Assembly: GCF_019207085.1 (NCBI RefSeq)
Contig: NZ_JAATOM010000001.1
Location: forward strand, 620,001-684,000
DNA length: 64,000 nucleotides
Source of the DNA: Variovorax sp. dw_308
GTDB taxonomy: Bacteria > Pseudomonadota > Gammaproteobacteria > Burkholderiales > Burkholderiaceae_C
Reading direction: 5' to 3'
The notes beneath the pieces were generated by a model. The model was given only the letters and a program-made list of their open reading frames with translations. It made no database searches and had not been told where the DNA came from. Every line of letters starts with the position of its first letter. The stretch's first letter is position 1. The position numbers and the translations under genes were made by a program. This document shows positions 12,556 through 21,563 of the stretch, one piece after another.

Positions 12556-12571
12556 CGAGCCCGGCCGGCGC

Positions 12572-12593
12572 AAAAAAGCCACCCGGAGGTGGC
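12572..12593 (-). terminator. Intrinsic terminator after ppnP
   Basis: GCCACC (12578-12583), a CGGA loop and GGTGGC (12588-12593) form a 6-7 bp stem. Read on the minus strand it is followed by six T (12577-12572). It sits 26 bases past the ppnP stop. Confidence 0.8.
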
Positions 12594-12619
12594 TCGGTGG
12601 ATGTGACGCGGTGAATTGT

Positions 12620-12937
12620 TCAACCGAAGTGGCAGATGTAGCTGTACGGCTCGCCCGCCACGCGGATCTGGAACGACGAATCACCCGGCACGCTGAACTT
12701 CTCGCCAACGCCCGCCTTCTTCCACTCGGTGGTGCCGTTCAGCAGGTATTCGCAGGCACCGCCAGTGCCTTCCATGATTTCTGGCGCGCCGGTGTTGAAG
12801 GTCAGCGTCGAGGGCAGGATCACGCCCACGGACTTGCGCGTGCCGTCGGCCAGCGTGAGGCTGTGGCTCACGCATTTGCCGTCGAAATAAACATTGGCCT
12901 TGGTGGCCACGGCCACGCTGTGGATGGTTTCGGTCAT
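12620..12937 (-). CDS. ppnP: Pyrimidine/purine nucleoside phosphorylase PpnP (YaiE, DUF1255)
   Basis: A 105-residue cupin-like protein of the PpnP family, which phosphorolyses purine and pyrimidine nucleosides with broad specificity. Typical positions are ANVYFDGKCVSHSL near the N-terminus, KSVGVILPSTLTFNTGAPEIME in the middle, and GEKFSVPGDSSFQIRV and YSYICHFG at the end. Length matches the family (about 94-105). It is a single gene with its own intrinsic terminator. Confidence 0.93.
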   Translation of the reverse strand: MTETIHSVAVATKANVYFDGKCVSHSLTLADGTRKSVGVILPSTLTFNTGAPEIMEGTGGACEYLLNGTTEWKKAGVGEKFSVPGDSSFQIRVAGEPYSYICHFG

Positions 12938-12965
12938 CGCCCGAGTTTATCCAGCGCGCAGGCGC

Positions 12966-13529
12966 TCAATGCCAGCCGTGCCGGTAGTAGCCGCCGCCCC
13001 AGCCGTGCGAATAGCCGAAGTTGAGCGACAGTCCGATGGGCGCGACCGCGAGCCACGGTGCCGCATAGCCGTAACCGTAACCGTAGGCCGGCTGCACATA
13101 CATGGGTTGCGCGTAGCCCGGCGCGCCGTAGACCGGGCCGCCATAGACGGGAGCGCCGTAAGCGGGCGCCGGCGCCCCGCCGGCGCCGACCACCACGCCG
13201 GGCTGCGCCTCCACGTTGTTCCAGTTCTGCGGATTGCCGTCGTTGTACGCGGCCGGCGGCGGCTGGTCGGGCGCGGGCGAGTTGGTGGCAACACCCATCG
13301 GGCTCAGCTGCAGCGCAATGGTCTGGCCGGGCGGGCTGTCTGTGCGCGTGGCGTAGCGCTGGCCGGCGTATTCGTAGGTCACGCTGTAGCCCGCCTGGCC
13401 GTTCGCGTCGTGTATCGGGGTGCTGGAGATGACGCGGCCGGAGACCTGCTGCGCCTGTGCCAGCGACGCGGCGCCGCCGAGCAGGCCGACGAGGGCGAGG
13501 CTGATGATGGTTCGGGTGGGGGTGCGCAT
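12966..13529 (-). CDS. Secreted Tyr/Gly/Pro-rich protein of unknown function
   Basis: A 187-residue protein with a clear signal peptide (about 1-25, ending AQAQQ). A small conserved-looking region (about 27-80: SGRVISSTPI, GYSVTYEYAGQRYAT) resembles other Burkholderiales exported proteins. Then follow a Pro/Asn-rich linker and a repetitive Tyr-Gly-Pro-Ala tail (about 115-165). It ends in YRHGWH. The ATG at 13529 was chosen because AGGAG sits 7 bases upstream. Function unknown; an envelope or surface role is inferred from the signal peptide and tail. Confidence 0.75.
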   Translation of the reverse strand: MRTPTRTIISLALVGLLGGAASLAQAQQVSGRVISSTPIHDANGQAGYSVTYEYAGQRYATRTDSPPGQTIALQLSPMGVATNSPAPDQPPPAAYNDGNPQNWNNVEAQPGVVVGAGGAPAPAYGAPVYGGPVYGAPGYAQPMYVQPAYGYGYGYAAPWLAVAPIGLSLNFGYSHGWGGGYYRHGWH

Positions 13530-13639
13530 GAAATTTCTCCTCAAGATCGCGGCGCTTCCGCTTGTTCACGTGGGTTGGATGCAGTCCGACGCGCCGGGTT
13601 CACTGCTTCACATTTTTTTGCCTGGCTTTTGCGGAAGCC

Positions 13640-14011
13640 TTACCGCGTCGCCTTCCCGGCAGCATGGGCCGCCCACTCGGCAGGGTCGAAGCCGACAGTC
13701 ACAACGCTCGCGGGCTGCCATTCGACGACCGGACGCTTGATCAGCGTCGGATTCGCGACCAGCACCGTGCGAGCCGACGCCGCGTCGACCACCGAAGCGC
13801 GGGTGGCCTCGTCCAGTCGCCGCCACGTGGTTCCCCGCCGGTTGAGGAGCGCCTCCCAGCCCGGAGCCCGCAACCAGCGGTCCAGCGAGGCGCCAGGCAG
13901 GCCGTTCTTGCGGAAATCGTGGAAGGTGTAGGGCACGCCTTGCGTGTCCAGCCAGGTGCGCGCACGCTTGACCGTGTCGCAGTTGGGAATGCCGAAAAGG
14001 GTTGTTGTCAT
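13640..14011 (-). CDS. ArsC/Spx family protein, YffB type
   Basis: A 123-residue thioredoxin-fold protein of the arsenate reductase-like family. GIPNCDTVKRARTWL places the single conserved Cys at 11, and FHDFRKNGLPGASLDRWL and NPTLIKRPVVEW follow the YffB/Spx pattern. Family members include glutathione-dependent arsenate reductases and proteins of unknown role, so arsenate reduction is not claimed. The start at 14011 gives the family N-terminus. It is divergent from folC, with 46 bases between. Confidence 0.88.
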   Translation of the reverse strand: MTTTLFGIPNCDTVKRARTWLDTQGVPYTFHDFRKNGLPGASLDRWLRAPGWEALLNRRGTTWRRLDEATRASVVDAASARTVLVANPTLIKRPVVEWQPASVVTVGFDPAEWAAHAAGKATR

Positions 14012-14057
14012 CCCGGAATGATGCCGCGTCGGCGGGTCGGCGACAATTCCGCCCGCC

Positions 14058-15353
14058 ATGGAAACCCTCGCCGACTGGCTCGCCCACTGCGAGCAACTGC
14101 ACGCCAAGAACATCGACCTCGGCCTGGACCGCGTGCGCGCCGTGGCCGACCGGCTCGGCCTGCGCTTCGACTGCCCTGTGATCACGGTGGCGGGCACCAA
14201 CGGCAAGGGCTCGACCTGCGCCATGCTCGAATCGATCCTGCGGCATGCCGGCTACCGGACCGGCGTCTATGGCTCGCCGCACCTGGTGCACTTCGAGGAG
14301 CGCTTGCGCCTGCGTGGCGAGTCAGTCGATGCCGCCGCGCTGCTGCCGCATTTCGCCGCGGTCGAGGAGGCGCGCGGATCGACCTCGCTCACCTACTTCG
14401 AATTCACCACGCTGGCGCTCCTGCGTTGCATGGCGGCCAGCGGCGTCGAGGTCGCCATCCTCGAAGTCGGCCTCGGCGGCAGGCTCGATGCCGTCAACAT
14501 CGTCGATGCCGACTGCGCCGTCATCACCAGCATCGACCTGGACCACATGGATTTCCTCGGGCCGGATCGCGAGAGCATCGGCTACGAGAAGGCCGGCATA
14601 CTGCGCGCCGGCCGTCCCGCCATCGTGAGCGACCCGATGCCGCCGGACAGCGTCATCGCGCACGCGCAAGCCATTGGCGCCGATCTCTGGCGCTTCGGCC
14701 AGGATTTCAACGTGGCGGGGGACAAGCAGCAGTGGGGCTGGAGCGGTCGCGGCCGGCGCTACAGCGGGCTGGCCTATCCGGCGCTGCGCGGCGCCAACCA
14801 GTTGATCAACGCGGCGGGCGTTCTTGCAGCGCTGGAGGCGCTGAGACCCGTGCTGCCGATCACCGCGCAAGCCGTGCGCACGGGGCTGGCCATGGTCGAG
14901 TTGCCCGGCCGCTTCCAGATCGTGCCGGGCGAGCCGACGCTGGTGCTCGACGTGGCACACAACGGCCATGCCGTGGCGGCGCTGGCAGAGAACCTCGATG
15001 CGATGGGCTTCTATCCGACCACGCACGCGGTCTTCGGCGTGATGGCGGACAAGGACCTGGGTCCGATCTTCGCGCGCATCGGGCCGCTGATCGACCGCTG
15101 GTACTTCACCGACCTGCCCACGCCGCGCGCCGCGCCGGCCGCGGATCTGCAGGCGCGCTGGCAGGCGCAAAACACGCGCAAGGATGCGTCGGGGACGGCG
15201 TGCGCCAGCCCCATGCAGGCCCTCCAGGCAGCCATCGATCAGGCGGACCCCACTGATAGAATCGTGGTCTTCGGATCGTTCTTTACCGTCGGTGGCGTGC
15301 TCGTAAACGGAACACCCCGCCTGCAAGCCAGACACCTGCTGCGGGACGCTTGA
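14058..15353 (+). CDS. folC: Bifunctional folylpolyglutamate synthase/dihydrofolate synthase
   Basis: A 431-residue Mur-ligase-fold enzyme that adds glutamate to dihydropteroate and to reduced folates. The P-loop is VAGTNGKGSTCAM (about 42-54), followed by GSPHLVHFEERLRL, FEFTTLALL, EVGLGGRLDAVN and ITSIDLDHMDFLG. The C-terminal glutamate ligase domain contains LDVAHNGHA. It heads the folC–SPOR–cvpA–purF–metZ–gltX block characteristic of this bacterial group. Confidence 0.96.
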   Translation: METLADWLAHCEQLHAKNIDLGLDRVRAVADRLGLRFDCPVITVAGTNGKGSTCAMLESILRHAGYRTGVYGSPHLVHFEERLRLRGESVDAAALLPHFAAVEEARGSTSLTYFEFTTLALLRCMAASGVEVAILEVGLGGRLDAVNIVDADCAVITSIDLDHMDFLGPDRESIGYEKAGILRAGRPAIVSDPMPPDSVIAHAQAIGADLWRFGQDFNVAGDKQQWGWSGRGRRYSGLAYPALRGANQLINAAGVLAALEALRPVLPITAQAVRTGLAMVELPGRFQIVPGEPTLVLDVAHNGHAVAALAENLDAMGFYPTTHAVFGVMADKDLGPIFARIGPLIDRWYFTDLPTPRAAPAADLQARWQAQNTRKDASGTACASPMQALQAAIDQADPTDRIVVFGSFFTVGGVLVNGTPRLQARHLLRDA

Positions 15354-15448
15354 AATGGGGCTTGAAATGGGACCTGAAGGGCCTGACAAGGCCTGATTTC
15401 CGCCGCATCATCGCACCCACGCTTCTCTCCATCAGGAATCGAACTTTC

Positions 15449-16363
15449 ATGGCGTTTTTCAAGTTCCGCGCACGCGGTCCGCAAGGCAACGAAGCCCGCA
15501 ACGTCGCCGGTGCGGTGCCTGCGGAAAGCGTCGAGACCATGCGCCGCCGCGCCCGCCACCGCCTGCTCGGTGCGGCCGTGCTGGTGCTGCTGGGCGTGGT
15601 CGGATTCCCGCTGCTGTTCGACACCCAACCGCGCCCGGTGGCGGTCGACATCCCGATCGAGATCCCGGATCGCAACAAGGTCAAGCCGCTGGCCCTGCCG
15701 GCCGCGCCCGCGCCCACCACATCCGCTGCGCCGGGCAAGGACGCATCGACCCGCGTGGCAGCTGCTACCCCGGGCGGCGGCATGATCACCGAGGCGGCCG
15801 ACGGCACGGAAATCGTGCCTTCGAAGCCAATGGCCGATGCGCCGCCAAAGCCCGAACCAAAGCCGGAAGCCAAGGCCAAGCCGGAACCGAAGGCGGAGGC
15901 CAAGCCGGAACCCAAGCCCGAGCCCAAGAAGGCCGAGGCCAAGCCGGAACGGAAGCCCGAGACAAAGCCCGAGACCAAGCCCAAGCCCGACACGAAGGAA
16001 GCCAAGGCAGAGGCCAAACCCGACCCCAAGACGCCCAAGCCGGCCGACGACGATGCAGCACGCGCTCGCGCCCTGCTCGATGGCCGGTCTGCCGATGCCG
16101 CCGCCGCCAAGCCGGCATCGGCCGCCGACGAAGCGGGCCGCTTCGTGGTGCAGGTGGGCGCTTTCGCCGACGCCGACAAGGCGCGCGAGGTGCGCCAGAA
16201 GCTGGAGCGGGCCGGGTTGAAGACCTATACGCACGTCGCGAAGACGGCCGATGGCGAGCGCACGCGCGTGCGCGTCGGCCCGTTCAGCACGCGTGCCGAT
16301 GCCGACAAGGCGGCCGCCCGCGTCAAGGGCCTGGCCTTGTCCGCGGCCGTGCTCACGCTGTAA
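15449..16363 (+). CDS. SPOR domain cell-division protein (DedD-like)
   Basis: A 304-residue protein with a short cytosolic N-terminus, one membrane helix (about 38-58: LLGAAVLVLLGVVGFPLLF), a long Lys-Pro-Glu-rich linker (about 130-195, repeated KPEPK/KPETK units) and a C-terminal SPOR domain (about 225-304: GRFVVQVGAFADADKA). SPOR domains bind denuded peptidoglycan at the division septum. The position after folC and before cvpA matches dedD. The ATG at 15449 was chosen; the frame also opens at a TTG (15350) overlapping the folC stop. Confidence 0.9.
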   Translation: MAFFKFRARGPQGNEARNVAGAVPAESVETMRRRARHRLLGAAVLVLLGVVGFPLLFDTQPRPVAVDIPIEIPDRNKVKPLALPAAPAPTTSAAPGKDASTRVAAATPGGGMITEAADGTEIVPSKPMADAPPKPEPKPEAKAKPEPKAEAKPEPKPEPKKAEAKPERKPETKPETKPKPDTKEAKAEAKPDPKTPKPADDDAARARALLDGRSADAAAAKPASAADEAGRFVVQVGAFADADKAREVRQKLERAGLKTYTHVAKTADGERTRVRVGPFSTRADADKAAARVKGLALSAAVLTL

Positions 16364-16375
16364 GCATCGCGTTCC

Positions 16376-16861
16376 GTGGCGTTGCTGGATTGGGTTGTCG
16401 TCGCGCTGCTGTTGCTGTCGGTTCTGGTCGGCATGGTGCGCGGCCTGGTGTTCGAGTTGATGTCGCTGGCGGGTTGGGTCGTGGCCTTCATTTGTGCCCA
16501 GTTGTTTGCCGACCCTGTCGCGGCCTGGCTGCCGGTGGGAGCGCCCGATGCGGTGTGGCGCTACGCGGTGGCCTTCGTGCTGGTGTTCGTGGCAGTGGCC
16601 TTCGCCGCCGGATTGATCACCGCGCTGGTGCGCAAGATGGTCGTGGCGGCGGGGCTGCGGCCTGTCGACCGCACCCTGGGCGCCGCTTTTGGTTTTGTGC
16701 GTGGGGCCGTCGCATTGCTCGCGTTGGCCACAGGGATCCACCTTTTTTCGCTGAGCGACAGTGCCTGGTGGCGCGAGTCGCGCAGTGCCACTGTTCTGGA
16801 TACGGCCTTGCAGGCCATCAAGCCTGCGTTGCCCGAGAAATTGGCAAGCTATTTGCCCTGA
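16376..16861 (+). CDS. cvpA: CvpA family membrane protein
   Basis: A 161-residue protein with four hydrophobic helices. The first contains LDWVVVALLLLSVLVGMVRGLVFE, a CvpA hallmark, and GLRPVDRTLGAAFGFVRGA is the conserved central loop. CvpA is linked to colicin V export and envelope stress in E. coli; its activity is not known. The start is GTG at 16376, 12 bases after the SPOR gene; purF follows 12 bases downstream, as in many proteobacteria. Confidence 0.93.
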   Translation: MALLDWVVVALLLLSVLVGMVRGLVFELMSLAGWVVAFICAQLFADPVAAWLPVGAPDAVWRYAVAFVLVFVAVAFAAGLITALVRKMVVAAGLRPVDRTLGAAFGFVRGAVALLALATGIHLFSLSDSAWWRESRSATVLDTALQAIKPALPEKLASYLP

Positions 16862-16873
16862 GAGGATCGCTTC

Positions 16874-18391
16874 ATGTGTGGAATCGTCGGCGTTGTCAGC
16901 AACGCCCCCGTCAATCAACTGGTCTACGACGCGCTGCTGCTCTTGCAGCATCGGGGCCAGGACGCGGCCGGCATCGTGACCCTGCTGGACCGCAAGTTCT
17001 TCATGCACAAGGCCAAGGGCATGGTGAAGGATGTGTTCCGCACCCGCAACATGCGCGCGCTGCCCGGCAGCGTGGGCCTCGGCCAGGTTCGCTACCCGAC
17101 CGCGGGCAATGCCTACAGCGAGGAAGAGGCACAGCCTTTCTACGTGAATGCGCCCTTCGGCATCGTGCTGGTGCACAACGGCAATCTCACGAACGCGCAT
17201 GCGCTGCGTGCCGAACTGTTCACCACCGACCATCGGCACACCAACACCGAGAGCGACTCGGAAGTGCTGCTCAACGTGCTTGCCAATGAGCTGGAGCGTG
17301 CCACGCGCGGCGTTCAGCTGCACACCGAGCAACTCTTCACCGCGGTGAAGAGCATGCACAAGCGCCTGCGCGGCTCCTATGCCGTGGTGTCGCTGATCTC
17401 CGGACAGGGGCTGCTCGCGTTTCGCGACCCCTACGGCATCCGGCCGCTGTGCCTCGGCCGCAATGCGGAAGGCACCGTGATGGTGGCCAGCGAGTCGGTC
17501 GCGCTGGAAGGCTTGGGCTTCAAGTTCGAGCGCGACATCGCGCCCGGCGAGGCGGTCTTCATCGACATGCAGGGCCAGGTGCATGCGCACCAGTGCGCCG
17601 AGGCGGCCACGCTCAATCCGTGCATCTTCGAGTTCGTCTATCTCGCGCGCCCCGACTCGACGATGGATGGCATCTCGGTCTACCAGGCACGCCTCAACCT
17701 TGGCGAAACACTGGCCAAGCGGGTCGTCTCGACGGTGCCGCCGAGCGACATCGACGTGATCATTCCGATCCCCGAGTCGAGCCGGCCCAGCGCCACCCAG
17801 CTCGCACACCTGCTGGGCATTCCCTACCGCGAAGGATTCGTCAAGAACCGCTACGTCGGCCGCACATTCATCATGCCCGGGCAGGGCGAGCGCAAGAAGT
17901 CGGTGCGCCAGAAGCTCAATGCGATCGCGAGCGAGTTCAAGGGCCGCAACGTGCTGCTGGTCGACGACTCCATCGTGCGCGGGACCACCAGCCGCGAGAT
18001 CGTGCAGATGGCGCGCGACGCCGGTGCGCGCAAGGTCTACCTTGCCAGTGCCGCGCCGCCCGTGCGCTATCCCAACGTCTATGGCATCGACATGCCGACC
18101 AAGGGCGAGCTGGTGGCGCATGACCGCACGATCGAGGAAATCCGCGCCCTCATCGGCTGCGACGCGCTGATCTACCAGGACGTCGACGCCATGAAGCGCG
18201 CGGTGATGAAGGCCGCGCCCGTGGCCGCAGGCGCATCGAAGTTCGCGGGCTTCGAGGCCTCGTGCTTCGACGGCGTCTACGTGACCGGCGACATCGACAC
18301 CGATGCGATCAACCGCATGAACAACAACCGCCCGCGCGTCGAAGAGACCGAGGAAGACGCCTCCCGCCTGGCACTGCCCAACCTGAACTGA
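16874..18391 (+). CDS. purF: Amidophosphoribosyltransferase PurF
   Basis: A 505-residue enzyme that makes 5-phosphoribosylamine from PRPP and glutamine, the first committed purine step. The mature-type N-terminus MCGIVGVVS provides Cys2 as the glutaminase nucleophile without a propeptide. LLLLQHRGQDAAGI and the C-terminal PRPP loop VLLVDDSIVRGTTS are intact. It is translated within the folC–metZ operon; metZ begins 8 bases after its stop. Confidence 0.97.
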   Translation: MCGIVGVVSNAPVNQLVYDALLLLQHRGQDAAGIVTLLDRKFFMHKAKGMVKDVFRTRNMRALPGSVGLGQVRYPTAGNAYSEEEAQPFYVNAPFGIVLVHNGNLTNAHALRAELFTTDHRHTNTESDSEVLLNVLANELERATRGVQLHTEQLFTAVKSMHKRLRGSYAVVSLISGQGLLAFRDPYGIRPLCLGRNAEGTVMVASESVALEGLGFKFERDIAPGEAVFIDMQGQVHAHQCAEAATLNPCIFEFVYLARPDSTMDGISVYQARLNLGETLAKRVVSTVPPSDIDVIIPIPESSRPSATQLAHLLGIPYREGFVKNRYVGRTFIMPGQGERKKSVRQKLNAIASEFKGRNVLLVDDSIVRGTTSREIVQMARDAGARKVYLASAAPPVRYPNVYGIDMPTKGELVAHDRTIEEIRALIGCDALIYQDVDAMKRAVMKAAPVAAGASKFAGFEASCFDGVYVTGDIDTDAINRMNNNRPRVEETEEDASRLALPNLN

Positions 18392-18399
18392 AAGACCCC

Positions 18400-19617
18400 G
18401 TGACAGATCGATCCCTGCCCGCGGGCCTGCACCGCGACACGCTGGCGGTGCGCACGTCCTTGGAGCCGAGCCAGTACGGCGAAAACTCCGAGGCGCTGTT
18501 CCTCACCAGCAGCTTCGTGCAGCCGGATGCCGAGACCTCGGCGCGACGCTTCGCGGGCACGGAGGAGGGCTTCACCTACACCCGCACATCGAACCCGACC
18601 GTGACCAGCTTCGAGCGCCGCCTGGCCGCGCTGGAGGGCACCGAGGCAGCCATCGGCGCATCGAGCGGCATGGGCGCGATCCTCATGATGTGCATGGGCT
18701 TGCTCAAGGCGGGCGACCATGTGGTGAGTTCGCGTTCGCTGTTTGGCTCGACCTTCAACCTGCTGGGCCGCGAATTTGCCAAGTTTGGCGTGGAGACGAC
18801 CTTCGTATCCCAGTCCGACGTGGCCGAATGGCGCGCTGCCGTCCGGCCCAGCACGCGACTGTTGTTCGCCGAGACGCCGACCAATCCGCTGACCGAGGTC
18901 TGCGACATCCGCGCGCTGGCCGACATCGCGCATGGTGTCGGCGCGCTGCTGGCGGTTGACAACTGCTTCTGCTCGCCGGCGTTGCAGCGACCCATCGAGT
19001 TTGGCGCCGACCTCGTGCTGCACTCTGGCACCAAGTACCTGGACGGGCAGGGCCGCGTGCTGGCCGGCGCCATCTGCACGAGCGCAAAGCTCGTCAACGA
19101 AGTCTTCGGACCGGTGGTTCGCACTGCAGGCATGGCGCTCTCGCCGTTCAATGCGTGGGTCGTGCTGAAAGGCCTCGAAACACTTGGCCTGCGCATGAAG
19201 GCGCATTGCGACAACGCACTCGCATTGGCAAAGTGGTTGGAAACCCAACCAGCGGTCAAGCGCGTCTATTACCCCGGCCTGGCATCGCATCCGCAGCATG
19301 CACTGGCGATGCAGCAGCAGTCGGGGCAGGGTGGCGCCGTGGTGTCGTTCGACGTGATCGGCGACACGCCCGATGAGGCGCGAGCGAATGCGTTCCATGT
19401 CATTGACAGCACGCGCGTCCTGAGCATCACCGCGAACCTCGGCGACACGAAGACCACCATCACCCATCCTGCCACGACGTCGCATGGCCGCCTCTCCGAA
19501 CCGCAACGCCAAGCGGCCGGCATCGGCCAGGGCCTGATCCGCATCGCGGCCGGCCTCGACCACATCGACGACATCCAGGCCGACCTGCTGCGCGGCCTCG
19601 GCACGCTCGCACCTTGA
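18400..19617 (+). CDS. metZ: O-succinylhomoserine sulfhydrylase MetZ
   Basis: A 405-residue PLP enzyme of the Cys/Met metabolism family that forms homocysteine from O-succinylhomoserine and sulfide. Lys212 in [17 protein letters not shown] binds [25 protein letters not shown] and [17 protein letters not shown] are typical. The identification as MetZ rather than cystathionine synthase rests on close family resemblance and the purF-metZ order. The start is GTG at 18400 ([19 protein letters not shown]), which gives the expected N-terminus. The stop overlaps a possible TTG start of gltX. Confidence 0.93.
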   Translation: MTDRSLPAGLHRDTLAVRTSLEPSQYGENSEALFLTSSFVQPDAETSARRFAGTEEGFTYTRTSNPTVTSFERRLAALEGTEAAIGASSGMGAILMMCMGLLKAGDHVVSSRSLFGSTFNLLGREFAKFGVETTFVSQSDVAEWRAAVRPSTRLLFAETPTNPLTEVCDIRALADIAHGVGALLAVDNCFCSPALQRPIEFGADLVLHSGTKYLDGQGRVLAGAICTSAKLVNEVFGPVVRTAGMALSPFNAWVVLKGLETLGLRMKAHCDNALALAKWLETQPAVKRVYYPGLASHPQHALAMQQQSGQGGAVVSFDVIGDTPDEARANAFHVIDSTRVLSITANLGDTKTTITHPATTSHGRLSEPQRQAAGIGQGLIRIAAGLDHIDDIQADLLRGLGTLAP

Positions 19618-19622
19618 ATCAC

Positions 19623-21011
19623 ATGACCCGAAAAATCAGAACCCGCATCGCGCCTTCCCCCACCGGCTTCCTGCACCTCGGCACCGCCCGCACCGCCCTC
19701 TATTCGTGGGCCTATGCGCGCCACCACGGTGGTGAATTCGTGCTGCGCATCGAAGACACAGACGTGGCCCGCTCGACGCAGGAATCGACCGACCAGATTC
19801 TCGCGTCCATGCACTGGCTCGGCCTCGACTACGACGAAGGCCCGATCTACCAGATGCAGCGCCTCGCGCGCTACCAGGAAGTGATCGCGCAGATGCTGGC
19901 GGCGGGCACCGCCTACCACTGCTATTGCACGCCGGAGGAACTCGAATCCATGCGCGAAGCGCAGCGCGCGCGCGGCGAGAAGACCTTGTACGACCGTCGC
20001 TGGCGGCCGGAACCGGGCAAGGTGCTGCCGCCGGTGCCGCAAGGCGTGCCGCCCGTGGTGCGATTCTGCAACCCCGTCGAAGGCGACGTGACCTGGGACG
20101 ACCTGGTCAAGGGACCGATCACCATCAACAACCGCGAGATCGACGACCTCATCATCCAGCGACCGGATGGCGTGCCCACGTACAACTTCGCCGTGGTGGT
20201 CGACGACTGGGACATGGCCATCAGCCACGTGTTCCGCGGCGACGAGCACATCAACAACACGCCGTGGCAGATCAACATCTTCAACGCGCTCGGTGCGCCG
20301 CTGCCGCAGTTCGGCCATGTGCCGGTGATCCTCGGCGATGACGGGCAGAAGCTCTCCAAGCGCCGCGGCGCCGTGAGCGTGACGGCCTATGAAGAGAACG
20401 GCTACCTGCCCGAGGCCATGCTGAACTACCTCGCGCGCCTGGGCTGGAGCCATGGCGACGACGAGCTGTTCTCGCGCGAGCAACTGGTGCAATGGTTCGA
20501 TGGTTCGCACCTGTCGAAGAGCCCTGCCCAATGGGATGCGGCCAAGTTGAGCTGGGTCAACGCGCACTACATCAAGCAGATGGACAACGCGGCGCTGGCC
20601 GGACTGGTGGCCGCTCAATTGAAGAAGCGCGGCATCGATGCCGACGGACGCCTCGCCGACATCTGCGCACTGTTCAAGGATCGTTGCGACACCACCGTCG
20701 CACTTGCCAATTGGGCAACGGGTTTCTATGCCGACGTGACGGCCAGCGAGGCCGATCGCGCGCAACACCTGACCGATGCGGTGCGACCCGCGGTTGCTGC
20801 GCTTGCCGACAAGTTGGCCGACGTCTCATGGGACAAGCCGACCATTGCCGCAGCCATCAAGGAAGTGCTGGTTGCCCACGGCCTTAAAATGCCGGCTCTC
20901 GCCATGCCGGTGCGTGTGCTTGTTCTCGGAACACCGCAGACACCGTCGCTGGATTCAGTGCTCGCACTGTTTTCTCGCGAAACTATTTTGACGAGATTGA
21001 GAACGGCCTGA
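19623..21011 (+). CDS. gltX: Glutamyl-tRNA synthetase GltX
   Basis: A 462-residue class I synthetase. The HIGH-type motif is in [28 protein letters not shown] follows, and the KMSKS-type motif is [11 protein letters not shown]. An anticodon-binding domain forms the C-terminal third. The ATG at 19623 is preferred; an in-frame TTG three codons upstream (19614) overlaps the metZ stop, and neither has a strong Shine-Dalgarno. It is followed by a tRNA cluster that includes tRNA-Glu, its own substrate. The last codons overlap the tRNA promoter's -35. Confidence 0.96.
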   Translation: MTRKIRTRIAPSPTGFLHLGTARTALYSWAYARHHGGEFVLRIEDTDVARSTQESTDQILASMHWLGLDYDEGPIYQMQRLARYQEVIAQMLAAGTAYHCYCTPEELESMREAQRARGEKTLYDRRWRPEPGKVLPPVPQGVPPVVRFCNPVEGDVTWDDLVKGPITINNREIDDLIIQRPDGVPTYNFAVVVDDWDMAISHVFRGDEHINNTPWQINIFNALGAPLPQFGHVPVILGDDGQKLSKRRGAVSVTAYEENGYLPEAMLNYLARLGWSHGDDELFSREQLVQWFDGSHLSKSPAQWDAAKLSWVNAHYIKQMDNAALAGLVAAQLKKRGIDADGRLADICALFKDRCDTTVALANWATGFYADVTASEADRAQHLTDAVRPAVAALADKLADVSWDKPTIAAAIKEVLVAHGLKMPALAMPVRVLVLGTPQTPSLDSVLALFSRETILTRLRTA

Positions 21012-21026
21012 TTTTCGGTATATAAT
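20997..21026 (+). promoter_or_regulatory. Strong sigma-70 promoter of the tRNA cluster
   Basis: TTGAGA at 20997-21002 (5 of 6 to the -35 consensus), an 18-base spacer, and a perfect TATAAT at 21021-21026 within TATATAAT. The -35 lies inside the last codons of gltX. The first tRNA starts about 60 bases downstream. Confidence 0.8.
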
Positions 21027-21087
21027 TTGAGGCTCGACACGCAGGAGCAGGGGCTCAGCGAAAAGACGAAAGTCTTGATGGGAATTC

Positions 21088-21163
<76 letters not shown>

Positions 21164-21200
21164 AAATTTCTTGTCGAGTCGGAAGATGTTCCAAGGTTTT

Positions 21201-21276
21201 GACCCTATCGTCTAGAGGCCTAGGACACCACCCTTTCACGGTGGCTACCGGGGTTCGAATCCCCGTAGGGTCGCCA
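21201..21276 (+). tRNA. tRNA-Glu (anticodon TTC)
   Basis: A 76-base cloverleaf with encoded CCA. Acceptor GACCCTA/TAGGGTC, anticodon stem CCACC/GGTGG with loop CTTTCAC giving TTC, and T-arm CGGGG TTCGAAT CCCCG. It lies 37 bases after tRNA-Ala in the same transcript. Confidence 0.98.
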
Positions 21277-21348
21277 AATTGACTTACAAGTCAGCGAGGC
21301 ACAAGTGGCAACACTTGGCTCTGTTTTCAGAGTGAACGTTGCCTACCA

Positions 21349-21425
21349 GGAGTGGTAGTTCAGTTGGTTAGAATACCGGCCTGTCACGCCGGGGGTCGCG
21401 GGTTCGAGTCCCGTCCACTCCGCCA
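21349..21425 (+). tRNA. tRNA-Asp (anticodon GTC)
   Basis: A 77-base cloverleaf with encoded CCA. Acceptor GGAGTGG/CCACTCC, anticodon loop CTGTCAC giving GTC, and T-arm GCGGG TTCGAGT CCCGT (one G-U pair). It is the last tRNA before the terminator at 21494. Confidence 0.98.
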
Positions 21426-21493
21426 GTCACACTGGTTCCAGTGCTATGAAAATCGTAGCACCGGAGCCTGAATTCCAGATTCCTGGAATATGA

Positions 21494-21520
21494 GGCTACC
21501 CCACCGGGGTGGCCTTTTTT
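21494..21520 (+). terminator. Intrinsic terminator of the tRNA cluster
   Basis: GGCTACCCC, ACC loop, GGGGTGGCC: a 9-bp stem including one G-U pair, followed by six T. It ends the gltX/tRNA transcript 43 bases before the converging ABC transporter gene. Confidence 0.92.
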
Positions 21521-21563
21521 GTTTCTGCGATGCGTGACGCGGGCAGTCCTTTGGCCGCCACGA

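Noticed and set aside
15843..16050. KPE-rich repeats of the SPOR gene as a tandem DNA repeat or CRISPR-like array
   Set aside because: The repeats are imperfect and in frame, encoding a typical stretched linker. No regular spacer structure.
15239..18121. A 960-codon open frame on the minus strand opposite the SPOR, cvpA and purF genes
   Set aside because: It crosses three well-supported genes, and its long hydrophobic Gly/Leu repeat is the reverse of the Lys-Pro-Glu linker. A shadow, not a gene.
19614..19622. TTG start of gltX overlapping the metZ stop
   Set aside because: It would add only three residues before the family N-terminus [15 protein letters not shown], and no Shine-Dalgarno favours it. 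ATG 19623 was kept.
20988..21026. TTGACG at 20988-20993 as the -35 of the tRNA promoter
   Set aside because: It lies 27 bases from the TATAAT, far beyond a working spacer. TTGAGA at 20997 with 18 bases fits.
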